A stretch of 64,000 nt of DNA from Nocardioides euryhalodurans (GCF_004564375.1 NZ_CP038267.1:1428501-1492500); one strand, 5' to 3'; positions 1 through 10,728 are shown, counted from the first letter of the stretch. Notes: generated from the letters alone by a model not told the origin. Numbers and translations: made by a program.

Positions 1-1068
1 GTACTCGCGGGTGTAGCCGTAGCCGCCGAGCACCTGCACCGCATTGGTGGTGACCTCCATCGCGACGTCGGAGGCGAAGCACTTCGCCGCGGCGCCGAAG
101 AAGGTGAGGTCGGCGTCGCCGCGCTCGGAGCGACCGGCGGCGGCGTAGGTCATCTGGCGTGCCGCCTCGACCTTCATGCCCATGTCGGCGAGCAGGAACT
201 GCAGGCCCTGGAACTCCGCGATGGCCTTGCCGAACTGCTGGCGCTCCTTCGCGTAGGAGAGCGCGTAGTCGAGGGCTCCCTGGGCGACCCCGACGGCCTG
301 CGCCGCGATCGTGACGCGGGTGTGGTCGAGGGTCTGCATCGCGATGGCGAAGCCCTCCCCCTCCTCGCCGATGAGCCGCGAGGCCGGGATGCGTACGTTG
401 TCGAGGTAGACCTCGCGGGTGGGGCTGCCCTTGATGCCGAGCTTCTTCTCGGGAGCGCCGAAGGACACACCCTCGTCGGACTTCTCGACGACGAAGGCGC
501 TGATCCCGCCACGGGCCTTCTTCTCGGGGTCGGTGATCGCGAGGACGGTGTAGAACTCCGACTCCTCCGCGTTGGTGATCCAGCGCTTGACGCCGTTGAG
601 AATCCAAGTGCCCCCGTCGCCCCCCGGTTCGAAGCTGGCCCGGGTCTTCATCGCCCCTGCGTCCGAGCCTGCGTCCGGCTCGGAGAGGCAGTACGAGAAG
701 CCGCCCTCGCCCGCGGCCAGCCTGCCGAGGTAGTGCTTCTTGAGCTCCTCGGAGCCGGCGATCTGCACGGGCAGCGACCCCAGCTTGTTGACGGCGGGGA
801 TCAGGCTGGAGCTCACGCAGGCCCGGGCGACCTCCTCGATGACCAGGCAGGTCGCGAGGGCGTCCGCCCCGGCGCCGCCGTACGCCTCGGGGACGTGGGG
901 CGCGTGGAAGTCGGCCGCGCGCAGGGCGTCGGCCGCCTCCCGGGGATAGCGGGCGAACTCGTCGACGTCCGAGGCGAAGGGCGCGACCTTCGCGTCGCAC
1001 ACCGCGCGCACGGCCTCCCGGATCGCCTGGTGCTCCTCGGAGAGGCCGTAGAGGGGGAACTCGTCCAT
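1..1068 (-). CDS. Acyl-CoA dehydrogenase, 3' end beyond window
   Basis: This is a flavoprotein that would introduce a trans-2 double bond into acyl-CoA esters during fatty-acid or branched-chain amino-acid breakdown. The 356 codons present cover nearly the whole family length; only about the last 25-30 residues lie beyond the left edge. Visible family marks are the AYGGAGAD segment near residue 60, the flavin-site motif YCLSEPDAGSDAG near residue 125, WITNAEE, and VLGGYGYTREY at the cut end. The ATG at 1068 follows a TAGAAT hexamer at 1076-1081 by seven bases, so the transcript may be leaderless. It is a paralogue of the acyl-CoA dehydrogenase at 18764-19960. The precise substrate cannot be told from sequence. 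Confidence 0.93.
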   Translation of the reverse strand, partial: MDEFPLYGLSEEHQAIREAVRAVCDAKVAPFASDVDEFARYPREAADALRAADFHAPHVPEAYGGAGADALATCLVIEEVARACVSSSLIPAVNKLGSLPVQIAGSEELKKHYLGRLAAGEGGFSYCLSEPDAGSDAGAMKTRASFEPGGDGGTWILNGVKRWITNAEESEFYTVLAITDPEKKARGGISAFVVEKSDEGVSFGAPEKKLGIKGSPTREVYLDNVRIPASRLIGEEGEGFAIAMQTLDHTRVTIAAQAVGVAQGALDYALSYAKERQQFGKAIAEFQGLQFLLADMGMKVEAARQMTYAAAGRSERGDADLTFFGAAAKCFASDVAMEVTTNAVQVLGGYGYTREY

Positions 1069-1122
1069 GCTGCGGATTCTAGGTGGGCACGGACGAGCTC
1101 CCCGTGCTGGGTTACCCGCGGG

Positions 1123-1647
1123 TCACCCGACGGCGTCGAGCAGCGCCTTGGTGAAGGCCGGGATGTCCCCGGGGTTGCGGCTGGTGATCAGGTTGCCGTC
1201 GACCACGACCTCCTCGTCGACCCACTCACCGCCGGCGTTGCGGATGTCGGTCTGCAGGCTGGGCCACGACGTCAGCCGCTTGCCGCGCAGCGCGCCGGCC
1301 TCGACGAGGGTCCACGGCGCGTGGCAGATGGCCGCGACCGGCTTGCCCGAGGCGGCGAAGGCCCGGATGAACGCGACGGCGCCCTCGTCGAGCCGGAGCG
1401 CGTCGGGGTTCGCGACCCCGCCCGGGAGGACCAGCGCGTCGTAGTCGGCGACGTCCGCGTCCCCGACGACGGTGTCGACCGGGCGGGTCTCGGCCTTGTC
1501 GAGGTGGTCGAAGGTCTGCACCTCACCGGCCTCCGTGCTGAGCAGCTCGGCACTGTGGCCGGCGTCGGTGACCGACTGCCACGGGTCGGTCAGCTCGACC
1601 CGCTCGATGCCCTCGGTCGCGGTCAGGAAAGCGATCTTCTTGGTCAT
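1123..1647 (-). CDS. DJ-1/PfpI family glutamine-amidotransferase-like protein
   Basis: The product is a 174-residue single-domain protein of the DJ-1/PfpI superfamily, whose members act as glyoxalases, deglycases or general stress proteins in the cytoplasm. The LVLPGG loop and the nucleophile elbow AICHAPWTL with its cysteine are present. The C-terminal part, including TSWPSLQTDIRNAGGEWVD, matches the type-1 PfpI subgroup. A much longer open frame extends upstream, but the ATG at 1647 fits the family N-terminus (MTKKIAFLTA). It is preceded by TACGTT at 1654-1659, six bases away. The gene is divergent from the CoA-binding protein gene at 1727. The actual substrate is unknown. Confidence 0.92.
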   Translation of the reverse strand: MTKKIAFLTATEGIERVELTDPWQSVTDAGHSAELLSTEAGEVQTFDHLDKAETRPVDTVVGDADVADYDALVLPGGVANPDALRLDEGAVAFIRAFAASGKPVAAICHAPWTLVEAGALRGKRLTSWPSLQTDIRNAGGEWVDEEVVVDGNLITSRNPGDIPAFTKALLDAVG

Positions 1648-1726
1648 GCCTCCAACGTAGGAAGGCCGTCCAAGCTTCACCACCACCCCTCCGGGTGCCT
1701 TCCGGCAGCCACCTACTGTGGGGGCC

Positions 1727-2140
1727 ATGGGTGTGGCGTGGCAGGACCCGGCGGCGATCGACCTGATGCTCGACGAGTGCGCGACGTGGGCGGTCGTGGG
1801 GCTGTCCGGCAACCCGTCGCGGACGGCGTACGCCATCGCGGACCTGCTCCAGCAGCGTGGGAAGCGGATCGTGCCGGTCCACCCGACGGCGCCGGTGGTC
1901 CTCGGCGAGCAGGGGTACGCGACCCTCGCCGACATCCCCTTCCCCGTCGACGTGGTCGACGTCTTCCGCCGCTCCGAGGCTGCCGGCGCGTTCGCGGACC
2001 AGGCCGTGGCGATCGGTGCGCGCGCGGTGTGGTTGCAGCTCGGTGTGGTCGACCACGAGGCGTTCGAGCGGACCCGGGCGGCGGGGGTGCCGATGGTGAT
2101 GGACGCCTGCCCCGCCATCGAGTGGCGGCGGCGACGGTGA
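1727..2140 (+). CDS. CoA-binding domain protein (YccU type)
   Basis: This is a 137-residue Rossmann-fold CoA-binding protein of the CoA_binding_2 type, a family of small cytoplasmic proteins without a settled role. The nucleotide-binding strand-loop WAVVGLSGNPSRTAY lies near residues 25-40, followed by VPVHPTAP, the PFPVDVVDVFR segment and the closing MDACPAIEW, all typical of the family. The ATG at 1727 is preferred over a GTG at 1718 because a TACTGT hexamer at 1714-1719 ends seven bases before it, suggesting leaderless transcription. The stop codon overlaps the next start by four bases (GTGA), so the two genes are probably translated together. Confidence 0.9.
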   Translation: MGVAWQDPAAIDLMLDECATWAVVGLSGNPSRTAYAIADLLQQRGKRIVPVHPTAPVVLGEQGYATLADIPFPVDVVDVFRRSEAAGAFADQAVAIGARAVWLQLGVVDHEAFERTRAAGVPMVMDACPAIEWRRRR

Positions 2141-2550
2141 GCAACCTCCGGGTCCCTCCCGGACCGGGACTGCCCGAGGGTCTGGTGGTCCCGGCCGACG
2201 AGCTCGTCGAGCGGTTCTCGCGCTCCTCCGGGCCGGGCGGGCAGTCGGTGAACACCACCGACAGCCGCGTCGAGCTGGTCTTCGACCCGGCCGCGTCCTC
2301 GGTGCTGACCGAGGACGAGAAGCGCCGGGTCGGGCTGATCCGCGTGGTCGCCGCCGAGCACCGCTCCCAGCATCGCAACCGGGTCGCCGCACGCGAGCGG
2401 CTCGCGACCGCCCTCCGCGCGGCGCTCGCCCCGCCTCCCCCGCCGCGCGTCCCGACCAAGCCGTCGAAGTCCTCGCGGCGTCGCCGCGTCGAGACCAAGC
2501 GCAAGCGGGGGCAGACCAAGGCGCTCCGGGGCCGAGTCCGGGGCGAGTGA
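2137..2550 (+). CDS. arfB: Peptidyl-tRNA hydrolase ArfB-type (GGQ release-factor-like protein)
   Basis: This 137-residue protein carries the catalytic GGQ loop of class I release factors (RSSGPGGQSVNTTDSRVEL, near residues 27-45) but no codon-recognition domain. It ends in a long Lys/Arg-rich tail (RRRRVETKRKRGQ). That is the layout of ArfB/YaeJ, which rescues stalled ribosomes by placing the basic tail in the empty mRNA channel and hydrolysing peptidyl-tRNA. Its length is close to E. coli ArfB (about 140). The start is taken as the GTG at 2137 overlapping the stop of the upstream gene; a GTG at 2122 is also in frame. Whether it works in rescue here is inferred from the family. Confidence 0.9.
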   Translation: MSNLRVPPGPGLPEGLVVPADELVERFSRSSGPGGQSVNTTDSRVELVFDPAASSVLTEDEKRRVGLIRVVAAEHRSQHRNRVAARERLATALRAALAPPPPPRVPTKPSKSSRRRRVETKRKRGQTKALRGRVRGE

Positions 2551-2574
2551 GGTGTGCCACCTGCACTCCCACGC

Positions 2575-2655
2575 GGTCTCGAGGCTCGACCTCCGGTGTG
2601 CTCGCCGGAGGTCGAGGTGCGAAGGCCGCCAGGCCTGAGCCTCGAGACCCGGTGA
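2575..2655. repeat. Palindromic intergenic repeat, copy A
   Basis: Nested inverted repeats fill the gap between two convergent genes. The outer 13-base arms (GGTCTCGAGGCTC at 2575-2587 and its exact complement at 2637-2649) enclose a 10-base inner stem (CGACCTCCGG at 2587-2596 with 2605-2614, loop of 8). The right half (about 2611-2655) recurs almost exactly at 47620-47723, there in both orientations. It could act as a two-way terminator. The dispersed, composite arms look more like a REP-type repeat family. Confidence 0.8.
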
Positions 2656-2679
2656 CCTAAGGCACCCGGCCGGCCCGGC

Positions 2680-3470
2680 TCAGGAGCCGGCGGTGTAGAT
2701 CAGCTGCAGCGCACCCTCGCCGAGGGTGAGCCGGTCTCCGGTGATCGACCACGGGACGGAGCCCTCGAGGACGGTCGACACCTGCTGCTCGACCTCGCCC
2801 TCCGGCCCCGGGCAGGCCATGCGGGTGGTCATCAGCGGGCCGAGCTCGATCCGGTCGCGCACGACCTCGGCGTCGCCGCGGGCCTGGTTGCAGCCGAGGA
2901 ACGCCGCCACCCGGCCGCCGGTGAGGACGAGCGTCGAGCGGACACCGGCGGGGACGGCCGTCACGGACGACGCCTGGTCGGTGTTCTCCGCGATGTCGGT
3001 GAGCAGCCAGCGGGTGTCTTCGAGCGTGAGGCCCGGGCGGGCGCCCGCGTCCGGGGGCACCTGGTCGGCCGGCAGCAGGCTGACCACGGCGTCGGTGCCG
3101 CCCGCTCCAGCCCCTCCCCGTCGAAGGCGTACGTCGGTCGCGAGGTGAGGAAGTCGACCAACCACTCGTCCTGGGCCGCGGCGTCGCCGGGGCAGCCCAT
3201 CTCGGTACCGCCGACCTGCCCGACGGCGAGCACCCCGCCGCCCCAGTCGGCCGACCCGAAGAACGTGTTGCACGTGGCCCGGAACGAGACCCCGTCCTCG
3301 CGGACGGTCAGCTGGAGCAGGTCGCCCGCGGCGTACGGCTCGGGGAGCGTCACGGCGACGTAGTCGCCCGGCGGCGGCGTCGGCGGGTCGGGGTCCTCGG
3401 TGGCCTGCGACCCGCCGTCGCCGCAGGCGGAGAGCGCGAGCAGCGCGAGGAGGAGCAGCCGGAGACTCAT
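2680..3470 (-). pseudogene. META-domain lipoprotein gene, frameshifted
   Basis: The reading frame begins with a lipoprotein signal ([16 protein letters not shown], lipobox LSAC, Cys16). It continues into a first META-like domain (YVAVTLPEPYAAGDLL, CNTFFGSADW), then loses frame near 3100-3110. The second META-like domain (EDTRWLLTDI, FLGCNQARGD) continues in another frame to the stop at 2680. The span is 791 bases, one short of a multiple of three. A single missing G in the stretch GAGCGGGCGGC, read on the coding strand, would explain it. META domains occur in secreted stress proteins such as HslJ. The start overlaps the upstream stop (ATGA). Either the gene is broken or the base call is wrong. 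Confidence 0.8.
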
Positions 3471-4603
3471 GGTGTTGGGACGCTCGACCGGCGGGCGGAG
3501 TTCCACCGGCGCAGTCCACGACCCGGCAGGGCGACCAGCGCCTCCAGCGGCCCCCGACGCCGGAGCAGCACGAAGACGGCCCCGATCAGCCCCAGGATGA
3601 TCACGTGGTCGCGGAACGCGGAGGGCTCCTCCGCCGGGATCCAGTCGCTGCGCAACCAGGCGTGGAGCGTGTAGAGCGTGAGCGTCATCGTGCCGGCCCC
3701 GAAGACCACCGCCGCGACCCGCGGCAGCGCTGCCGGCAGCAGCCCGACCACGAGCAGGCAGCCGCCGATCACCGCCAGCGAGCTGCCGATCGTCTGCGCG
3801 AGGTCGAACGGGGTCCCGCTGTGGGGTGCGGCGATGAGCAGCCACTCCGGCGACCCGCCCGTCGGGGTCGTCCCGTAGGAGTCCGTCCGCGCCTGGTCGA
3901 GCAGCTCGGGAGGGACGCGTCCCTCGGTCAGCCGGGCCGAGACGAGCGCGGAGCCGGCCGCCAGCAGCAGCCCCCCGGCGAGCAGCGCGCCCTGGACCGT
4001 GCGCCGGGCGAGGTCGCTGCGCCCCACGGCCATCCCGGCCAGCAGGTAGGCCAGCCACGGCACCACCGGGTAGTAGCCGGTGAAGGTGAGCTCGGAGAGC
4101 AGCAGCACCGGCTCGGAGAGCTGCTCGAAGCTGGGGTTGGCGTAGCGCGGCTCGGGCAGCTCGGGCCGGACCAGGTGCGACACCACCGGCGCGACCACCA
4201 GCCACACCCCGGCCAGCACCGCGAGCGCCCGCGCGCCGAGGGCCACGAAGGGAAGGCCCAGCAGGAACAGGACGCCGTAGTAGGTGAGGATGATCGCGAG
4301 CCCGGTGTCGAGCTCGCCCAGGGCCAGGCCCAGCAGCGCGATCAACAGCGCCCGGGCCACCAGCCCGCCGACGGCGACCCAGCGGTCCCGGCCGACGAGC
4401 GGTGTCCGGCCGCCGGTGAGCAACGCCAGCGTGACGCCCGCCAGCACGGCGAAGAGCGCCGAGGCGCGACCGCTCGCCACCAGGTGAGAGAGGGACTCCT
4501 CACCGGCCGGCGATCGCGAGGACAGCAGGTGCGTCGCGACCATCCCGAGCAGGGCGAGGCAGCGTGCGACGTCGAGCCCGACGAGCCGCCCCGTGCTCGC
4601 CAC
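3467..4603 (-). CDS. Multipass membrane protein, heparan-alpha-glucosaminide N-acetyltransferase-like (DUF1624/DUF418 type)
   Basis: This 378-residue integral membrane protein has about ten hydrophobic segments. Its N-terminus, [23 protein letters not shown], has the pattern of the HGSNAT-like and acyltransferase families, with an early Asp-Arg pair and a membrane histidine. Members are thought to move acyl groups across or onto envelope sugars, but bacterial substrates are unknown. The GTG start lies three bases after the purE stop, and its stop overlaps the start of the META lipoprotein. It is therefore the fourth gene of a purK-purE operon, though a purine role is unlikely. Confidence 0.8.
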   Translation of the reverse strand: MASTGRLVGLDVARCLALLGMVATHLLSSRSPAGEESLSHLVASGRASALFAVLAGVTLALLTGGRTPLVGRDRWVAVGGLVARALLIALLGLALGELDTGLAIILTYYGVLFLLGLPFVALGARALAVLAGVWLVVAPVVSHLVRPELPEPRYANPSFEQLSEPVLLLSELTFTGYYPVVPWLAYLLAGMAVGRSDLARRTVQGALLAGGLLLAAGSALVSARLTEGRVPPELLDQARTDSYGTTPTGGSPEWLLIAAPHSGTPFDLAQTIGSSLAVIGGCLLVVGLLPAALPRVAAVVFGAGTMTLTLYTLHAWLRSDWIPAEEPSAFRDHVIILGLIGAVFVLLRRRGPLEALVALPGRGLRRWNSARRSSVPTP

Positions 4604-4606
4604 GGG

Positions 4607-5140
4607 TCAGAAGCCCACGCGCTGCGGGCCGCCGGCCGCGCGGCGTACGGCCTCGCCCTTCTCGGTCGCCGACGCCTTGAGCTCGGCCTGGAACTCGACC
4701 ATCTTCTGCCGCAGCGCCTCGTCGGCGGCCGCGAGGATCCGGACGGCGAGCAGGCCGGCGTTGCGGGCGTTGCCGACCGCCACGGTCGCGACCGGCACAC
4801 CGGCGGGCATCTGCACGATCGACAGCAGCGAGTCGAGCCCGTCGAGGTGCCGCAGCGGCACGGGCACGCCGATGACGGGCAGCGGCGTGACCGCGGCCAG
4901 CATGCCCGGCAGGTGTGCGGCGCCGCCCGCCCCGGCGATGATCACCTGCAACCCACGACCTGCCGCTTCCTCGCCGTAGGCCAGCATCTCCTGGGGCATC
5001 CGGTGCGCCGAGACCACGTCTGCCTCGTGGGCGACGTCGAACTCGCCCAGCGCCTCGGCCGCGGCCTGCATCACCGGCCAGTCCGAGTCCGACCCCATCA
5101 CGATGCCCACGCGGGCCTGCTGGTCTGCCATCTCGCTCAC
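4607..5140 (-). CDS. purE: N5-carboxyaminoimidazole ribonucleotide mutase PurE
   Basis: PurE moves the carboxyl group of N5-CAIR to give CAIR in de novo purine synthesis. Class I marks are present: MGSDSDW near residue 15, SAHRMP with the catalytic histidine near residue 45, and [11 protein letters not shown]. The length (177 residues) is usual. PurK, which makes its substrate, ends four bases into this gene (GTGA overlap at 5137-5140), so the pair is translationally coupled. An in-frame ATG at 5131 would shorten the protein by three residues and is an equally good start. The purE-purK adjacency is widespread in Actinobacteria. Confidence 0.97.
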   Translation of the reverse strand: MSEMADQQARVGIVMGSDSDWPVMQAAAEALGEFDVAHEADVVSAHRMPQEMLAYGEEAAGRGLQVIIAGAGGAAHLPGMLAAVTPLPVIGVPVPLRHLDGLDSLLSIVQMPAGVPVATVAVGNARNAGLLAVRILAAADEALRQKMVEFQAELKASATEKGEAVRRAAGGPQRVGF

Positions 5141-6306
5141 TCGCTCTCGTTGCCCAGGTCGCCGCGGAACCACGCAGCGGCGTGCCGCGCGCGCTCGAGG
5201 CAGTCGTCGAGGTCATCACCGTAGGCGTTGACGTGGCCGACCTTGCGGCCCGGCCGCAGCCCCTTGCCGTAGAGGTGCACCCGCAGTCGCGGGTCCCGGG
5301 CCAGGGCGTGGGGGTAGCCCTGGTACAGCGGGGCAGAGCCGGCCCCTTCGTGACCCTCGCCGCCGAGGATGTTGACCATGACGGTCCACCGCTCGCGCGG
5401 TGCGGGCGACCCGAGCGGCAGGTCGAGGACCGCCCGCAGGTGGTTCTCGAACTGGCTCGTCACCGCGCCGTCCTGACTCCAGTGGCCCGTGTTGTGGGGG
5501 CGCATCGCCAGCTCGTTGACGAGCACCCGCCCGTCCTCGGTCTCGAACAGCTCGACCGCGAGGATCCCGGTGACGCCGAGCTCGCCGGCGATGGTGAGCG
5601 CGATCCGCTGCGCCTGGCCCGCGAGGTCGTCGTCGAGGCCCGGCGCGGGCGCGACGACCTCGTGGCAGATCCCGTCGCGCTGGGTCGAGGCGACGATCGG
5701 GTACGCCGCGGCCTGCCCGCTCGGCGAGCGCGCGACCAGCGCGGCCAGCTCGCGGCGGAAGGCGACCCGCTCCTCGGCGAGCAGCCCGACCCCGGAGGCC
5801 TCGGCGGCGGCGAAGGCGTCCGCGCACTCCTCCGCCGAGTCGACGAACCACACGCCCTTGCCGTCGTAGCCGCCGCGCGTCGTCTTGAGCACGCAGGGGA
5901 AGCCGAACGCCTCGACGTCCTGCAGCGAGGTGACGACCCTGTTTCGCGGACACGGGACGCCGAGGGCGCCCAGCCGTTCCCGCATCACGGCCTTGTCCTG
6001 GGCGTGGACCAGCGCCTCGGGCCCGGGCCGACAGGCGACCCCGTCGGCCTCGAGGGCGTGCAGGTGGTCGGTCGGGACGTGCTCGTGGTCGAAGGTGACC
6101 ACCGCACAGCCGTCGGTCACCTTCTGCAGCGTCGGGAGGTCGCGGTAGTCACCGACGAGGTGGTCGGGGATCACCTGCGCGGCGGACACGCCCTCCGCCT
6201 CGGCCAGCAGTCGCAGCGGGAGTCCCAGGGCGGCAGCGGGCTCGGCCATCATCCGGGCGAGCTGGCCACCTCCGACGATGGCGACCGTGGGTGCAGGTTC
6301 GGACAC
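5137..6306 (-). CDS. purK: 5-(carboxyamino)imidazole ribonucleotide synthase PurK
   Basis: PurK is an ATP-grasp enzyme that carboxylates AIR to N5-CAIR using ATP and bicarbonate. Family features in order are the N-terminal [12 protein letters not shown] loop, the ATP-grasp segment [12 protein letters not shown] near residue 150, and the metal and phosphate site [13 protein letters not shown] near residue 265. The GTG at 6306 is chosen over an upstream TTG at 6324 because the protein then begins [22 protein letters not shown] hexamer at 6314-6319 also sits seven bases upstream, suggesting a leaderless start of the purKE operon. Confidence 0.97.
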   Translation of the reverse strand: MSEPAPTVAIVGGGQLARMMAEPAAALGLPLRLLAEAEGVSAAQVIPDHLVGDYRDLPTLQKVTDGCAVVTFDHEHVPTDHLHALEADGVACRPGPEALVHAQDKAVMRERLGALGVPCPRNRVVTSLQDVEAFGFPCVLKTTRGGYDGKGVWFVDSAEECADAFAAAEASGVGLLAEERVAFRRELAALVARSPSGQAAAYPIVASTQRDGICHEVVAPAPGLDDDLAGQAQRIALTIAGELGVTGILAVELFETEDGRVLVNELAMRPHNTGHWSQDGAVTSQFENHLRAVLDLPLGSPAPRERWTVMVNILGGEGHEGAGSAPLYQGYPHALARDPRLRVHLYGKGLRPGRKVGHVNAYGDDLDDCLERARHAAAWFRGDLGNESE

Positions 6307-6348
6307 GCGGACGAGCGTATCCAAGGGGTGGCTCCCCGGGAGACACCC

Positions 6349-6648
6349 CTACTCGACCTCGAAGCGCAGCCCCTGCCCACGGATGGTGGTGATCAGTCGC
6401 GGGCGGCGGGAGTCGTCACCGAGCTTGCGCCGCACCCAGCCGAGGTGGACGTCGATGGTCTTGGAGGACGTCCAGAACGTCGTGTCCCAGACCGTGCGCA
6501 TCAGCTCCTCGCGGCTGACGACCTTCCCGGCGCGGGACATGAGGGCGTGCACGAGGTCGAACTCCTTGCGGGAGAAGCCGATCTCTCGTTCGCCACGCCA
6601 CGCTCGGCGCGTGGCGGGGTCGACGCGGACGTCCTGGACGGTGAGCAC
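6349..6648 (-). CDS. Stand-alone winged-helix DNA-binding protein (OmpR/PhoB C-terminal type)
   Basis: The whole 99-residue product is the effector domain of an OmpR/PhoB-type regulator: the beta-sheet VDPATRRAWRGEREIGFSRK, the helix KEFDLVHALMSRAGKVVSREELMRTVW, and the recognition helix and wing SSKTIDVHLGWVRRKLGD and LITTIRGQGLRFE. There is no receiver domain and no neighbouring histidine kinase, so control by phosphorylation is not possible in the usual way. The GTG at 6648 is chosen over a GTG at 6657 because TACGGT at 6656-6661 ends seven bases before it. It sits 42 bases upstream of purK on the same strand; whether it regulates purKE is not known. Confidence 0.87.
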   Translation of the reverse strand: MLTVQDVRVDPATRRAWRGEREIGFSRKEFDLVHALMSRAGKVVSREELMRTVWDTTFWTSSKTIDVHLGWVRRKLGDDSRRPRLITTIRGQGLRFEVE

Positions 6649-6664
6649 GAGGCACACCGTAGGA

Positions 6665-6690
6665 ATCCCCCGGCATCCTCGCCGGGGAAT
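6665..6690 (-). terminator. Hairpin downstream of adenylate cyclase gene
   Basis: A ten-base GC-rich inverted repeat with one mismatch (6665-6674 with 6681-6690, loop ATCCTC) lies 30 bases after the cyclase stop and just before the promoter of the winged-helix gene. There is no T tract, as is usual for actinobacterial terminators. Confidence 0.55.
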
Positions 6691-6720
6691 GCGGAGAAAT
6701 CATCCGTTCGGCCAGTCGGT

Positions 6721-7710
6721 TCAGTGCCTTCGGACGGTGAGCGGCTCCACCAGTCCGAACCCCCTCACCGGTCTGGGTGGCAGGCGGCGGGTCTCGAACT
6801 GGTCCTCGGGGAGCAGGTCGGCGGTCGCCTGGTCGATGATGATCCGGTTGCGGCGGGCCACCGCTGTCAGTCGTGAGGCGAGGTTGACCGGCGGGCCGAA
6901 GACGTCGCCGAGCCGCATCACGACGTCTCCCGTCGCCAGGCCGACCCGGACCTCCGGCATCTTCGGGTCCCGGCCGACGACCTGGATGATCCCCTCCGCG
7001 GTGTCGTACGCCGCGATCGGCTCGACGTTCACGAACAGCACCGAGTCGCCGAGGCTCTTGATGATCCGCCCCCGACGACCGGCCACGACGTCGGCGCAGC
7101 GCGACTCGAAGATCTCGACGACGTCACCGATCTGCTGGCGGCCCAGCTCGTTGGACAGCGCCGTGAAGCCGACGATGTCGGCGAACCCGACGCTGATCTG
7201 GGTGGTGTGCAGGTCCTCGGCCTCGGCGCCGAGCGCCTCGATCCGGGCGACCGCGGCAGCGAGGTGCCGCCGCCAGGCGTAGGCCAGCAGCCGCTCGAAC
7301 GGCGGGTTGAGCTCCTCGATCAGCCGCAGCGCCGCGGCCGTGCGGGAGCCGGTGGCGGCCTCCGAGCGCTCCAGCTCCTCGACCCGGTGCGCGAGCGTCG
7401 CCACCTCCCAGTCGGCCAGCCGTGCCGAGGTCTGGCCGAGCGCGCGGGTCAGCAGCACCGCGATGTCGAAGTCGATGGCTCCGTCGTCGACCAGCCCGGT
7501 GAGCGTCGAGACCGCCTCGACGTCGGCCGGCGTGAAGGCGATCTCGGTGCCGTGCTCGGGGAAGCCGAGCGCCCACCAGAGCCGCCGCAGCTGCTCGACG
7601 GTGACGTCGGTCAGCTCGGCCACCTGCTGCGCCGTCAGCGTCGGGTCCTCGCCGAGGACCGCCCGCTCGAGGGCGTGGGGGTCGCGCGGGGGCTGCTCGT
7701 CAGGTGCCAT
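6721..7710 (-). CDS. Class III adenylate/guanylate cyclase with N-terminal regulatory domain
   Basis: The 329-residue protein would make cAMP (or cGMP) from the nucleotide triphosphate. Residues 1-150 are helical and resemble the regulatory domain of mycobacterial cyclases such as Rv1264 and Rv2212 (GEDPTLTAQQVAELTDV, LRRLWWALGFPE). The C-terminal catalytic domain has FADIVGFTALSNE near residue 175 with the first metal Asp, IIKSLGDSVLF with the substrate-selecting Lys and second metal Asp, and GDVFGPPVNLASRL with the Asn/Arg transition-state pair. All key residues look intact, so it is probably active as a homodimer. The ATG at 7710 overlaps the PH-domain gene by 11 bases. What it senses is not evident. 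Confidence 0.92.
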   Translation of the reverse strand: MAPDEQPPRDPHALERAVLGEDPTLTAQQVAELTDVTVEQLRRLWWALGFPEHGTEIAFTPADVEAVSTLTGLVDDGAIDFDIAVLLTRALGQTSARLADWEVATLAHRVEELERSEAATGSRTAAALRLIEELNPPFERLLAYAWRRHLAAAVARIEALGAEAEDLHTTQISVGFADIVGFTALSNELGRQQIGDVVEIFESRCADVVAGRRGRIIKSLGDSVLFVNVEPIAAYDTAEGIIQVVGRDPKMPEVRVGLATGDVVMRLGDVFGPPVNLASRLTAVARRNRIIIDQATADLLPEDQFETRRLPPRPVRGFGLVEPLTVRRH

Positions 7711-8209
7711 CGTCCTGGCGGCCGGTCGAGAGCCGGTGCAGCTCCTCGGCGACCTGCAGCTGCACCTGCTCGACACGGGGGATGTCGTGGATCTCGACCC
7801 GGCCCTGCTCGCTCGCGTCTGAGACCACCAGGGTGCCGCAGCCGAAGAGCCGGTCGATGATGCCGATCTCGAAGTCGACTCCGCTGATCCGGTTGAGCGG
7901 GATGGTGCGGCCCTCCTTGGCGATCAGGCCCGCCCGCTTGATGAAGCGCCGGTTGGTGAAGGTGTAGGTCGTGGTGAGCCACGCGACCACCGGCTTGACC
8001 ACGAACCACACGATCACGAGGCCGGCGACGATCCACGCCACCCAGTGGAGGACGTCGGCGGTGCCGCCGGTGCCGAGGGTCTGGACGAAGACCGCGAGCG
8101 CGAGCGTCACGACCAGGACGAGGAGCGCCATCAGCAGCGCCTTGGGGTGCGTGCGCGTGTGTACGACGACGTGCTCGCCGTCGTTCAGGAGCTTGCTCGG
8201 GTAGGCCAC
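7700..8209 (-). CDS. PH-domain membrane protein (bPH2 type)
   Basis: The 169-residue protein has two transmembrane helices (about residues 25-48 and 56-80) followed by a bacterial PH-like domain: [48 protein letters not shown]. It belongs to the YdbS-like group whose role is unknown. The position between purK and birA matches Rv3278c in M. tuberculosis, so it is part of a conserved neighbourhood. GTG is the start; a CATGAT hexamer lies six bases upstream. Two further members of this fold are at 28413-28916 and 28913-30439. Confidence 0.87.
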   Translation of the reverse strand: MAYPSKLLNDGEHVVVHTRTHPKALLMALLVLVVTLALAVFVQTLGTGGTADVLHWVAWIVAGLVIVWFVVKPVVAWLTTTYTFTNRRFIKRAGLIAKEGRTIPLNRISGVDFEIGIIDRLFGCGTLVVSDASEQGRVEIHDIPRVEQVQLQVAEELHRLSTGRQDDGT

Positions 8210-8221
8210 CCCCCGATCATG

Positions 8222-8992
8222 TCACCCGGCGGGGCGCACGTGCAGCACGTCGCCGGCAGCGACCGGGGTCCCCGCGACCACCAGTCGGCCCCCCGCGTCG
8301 ACGTCGGTGGCGAGGCCGGTGAGGTCGCCGCCACCGGGCAGGGCGACCCGCACCTCCCGGCCGAGCGTCACGCAGGCCTCGACGTACGCCGGGCGGAGGC
8401 TGCGACCGCCACCGGAGGACCAGGCGGCGTACTGCTCGCGGAGGTGTCCGAGCAGGCTCACCAGCAGGTCGGTGCGGTCGGGGGCGGAGCCGGCGGCGAG
8501 CAGGACGGACGTGGCCGTCGGCACGGGCAGCTCGGCCTCGGTCGTGGTGACGTTGAGGCCGATGCCCAGGACGGCGGCGGGTCCGGTGGGGGTGTCGACG
8601 CGCTCGACGAGGATGCCGGCGGCCTTGCGCTCCCCCAGCATCAGGTCGTTGGGCCACTTCAGGCCGGACGGGACACCGTGGTCGCCCAACGCCCTGACGG
8701 TGGCGATCCCGGCGAGCAGCGGGAGCCAGGGCCACTCGGCCGCCGGTGCGTTCGGACGCAGCAGGGTGGAGAAGGTCAGGGCTGCCCGGGGCGGGGTCTC
8801 CCAGACCCGGTCGAGCCGGCCGCGTCCGGCCTGCTGGTGCTCGGTCGCGACGGCCAGCCAGGCCGGCGCTCCCTCCCGGGCGCGGTCGGCGACGAGCGCG
8901 TTGGTCGATCCCGCCTCCGGCAGCACCTCCACCCCCAGTGCGGCGAGTCGCTCGGCGTCGAGAGGTGGGCGTGGGTCGGCATCGCTCGGCAC
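8222..8992 (-). CDS. birA: Biotin--[acetyl-CoA-carboxylase] ligase BirA (monofunctional)
   Basis: BirA activates biotin as biotinyl-AMP and attaches it to the carrier lysine of biotin enzymes. The active-site segments are clear: [25 protein letters not shown] (biotinyl-AMP loop), [20 protein letters not shown] with the catalytic lysines, and GIGLNV. There is no N-terminal DNA-binding domain, so it does not repress biotin genes as E. coli BirA does. It is divergent from accD5 and within 27 kb of two of its likely targets, the alpha subunit at 26307 and pyruvate carboxylase at 32358. GTG at 8992 is preferred, with a CAATGT hexamer seven bases upstream; GTG at 8998 is an alternative. Confidence 0.95.
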   Translation of the reverse strand: MPSDADPRPPLDAERLAALGVEVLPEAGSTNALVADRAREGAPAWLAVATEHQQAGRGRLDRVWETPPRAALTFSTLLRPNAPAAEWPWLPLLAGIATVRALGDHGVPSGLKWPNDLMLGERKAAGILVERVDTPTGPAAVLGIGLNVTTTEAELPVPTATSVLLAAGSAPDRTDLLVSLLGHLREQYAAWSSGGGRSLRPAYVEACVTLGREVRVALPGGGDLTGLATDVDAGGRLVVAGTPVAAGDVLHVRPAG

Positions 8993-9011
8993 GGGCACTA
9001 CATTGACACGG

Positions 9012-10637
<1,626 letters not shown>

Positions 10638-10728
10638 GCGGGGCCCGCAGGGTCCCGCGAGCAGCGGGGTCACGTCGACCCGGCGGCAGGTCATCGGGGG
10701 AACGAAGTGGAGGAGGTGAGCTGGCGCC

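Noticed and set aside
322..2121. A long plus-strand open frame running into the ArfB gene
   Set aside because: It lies antisense to the acyl-CoA dehydrogenase and PfpI genes; only the last 137 codons show protein-family features.
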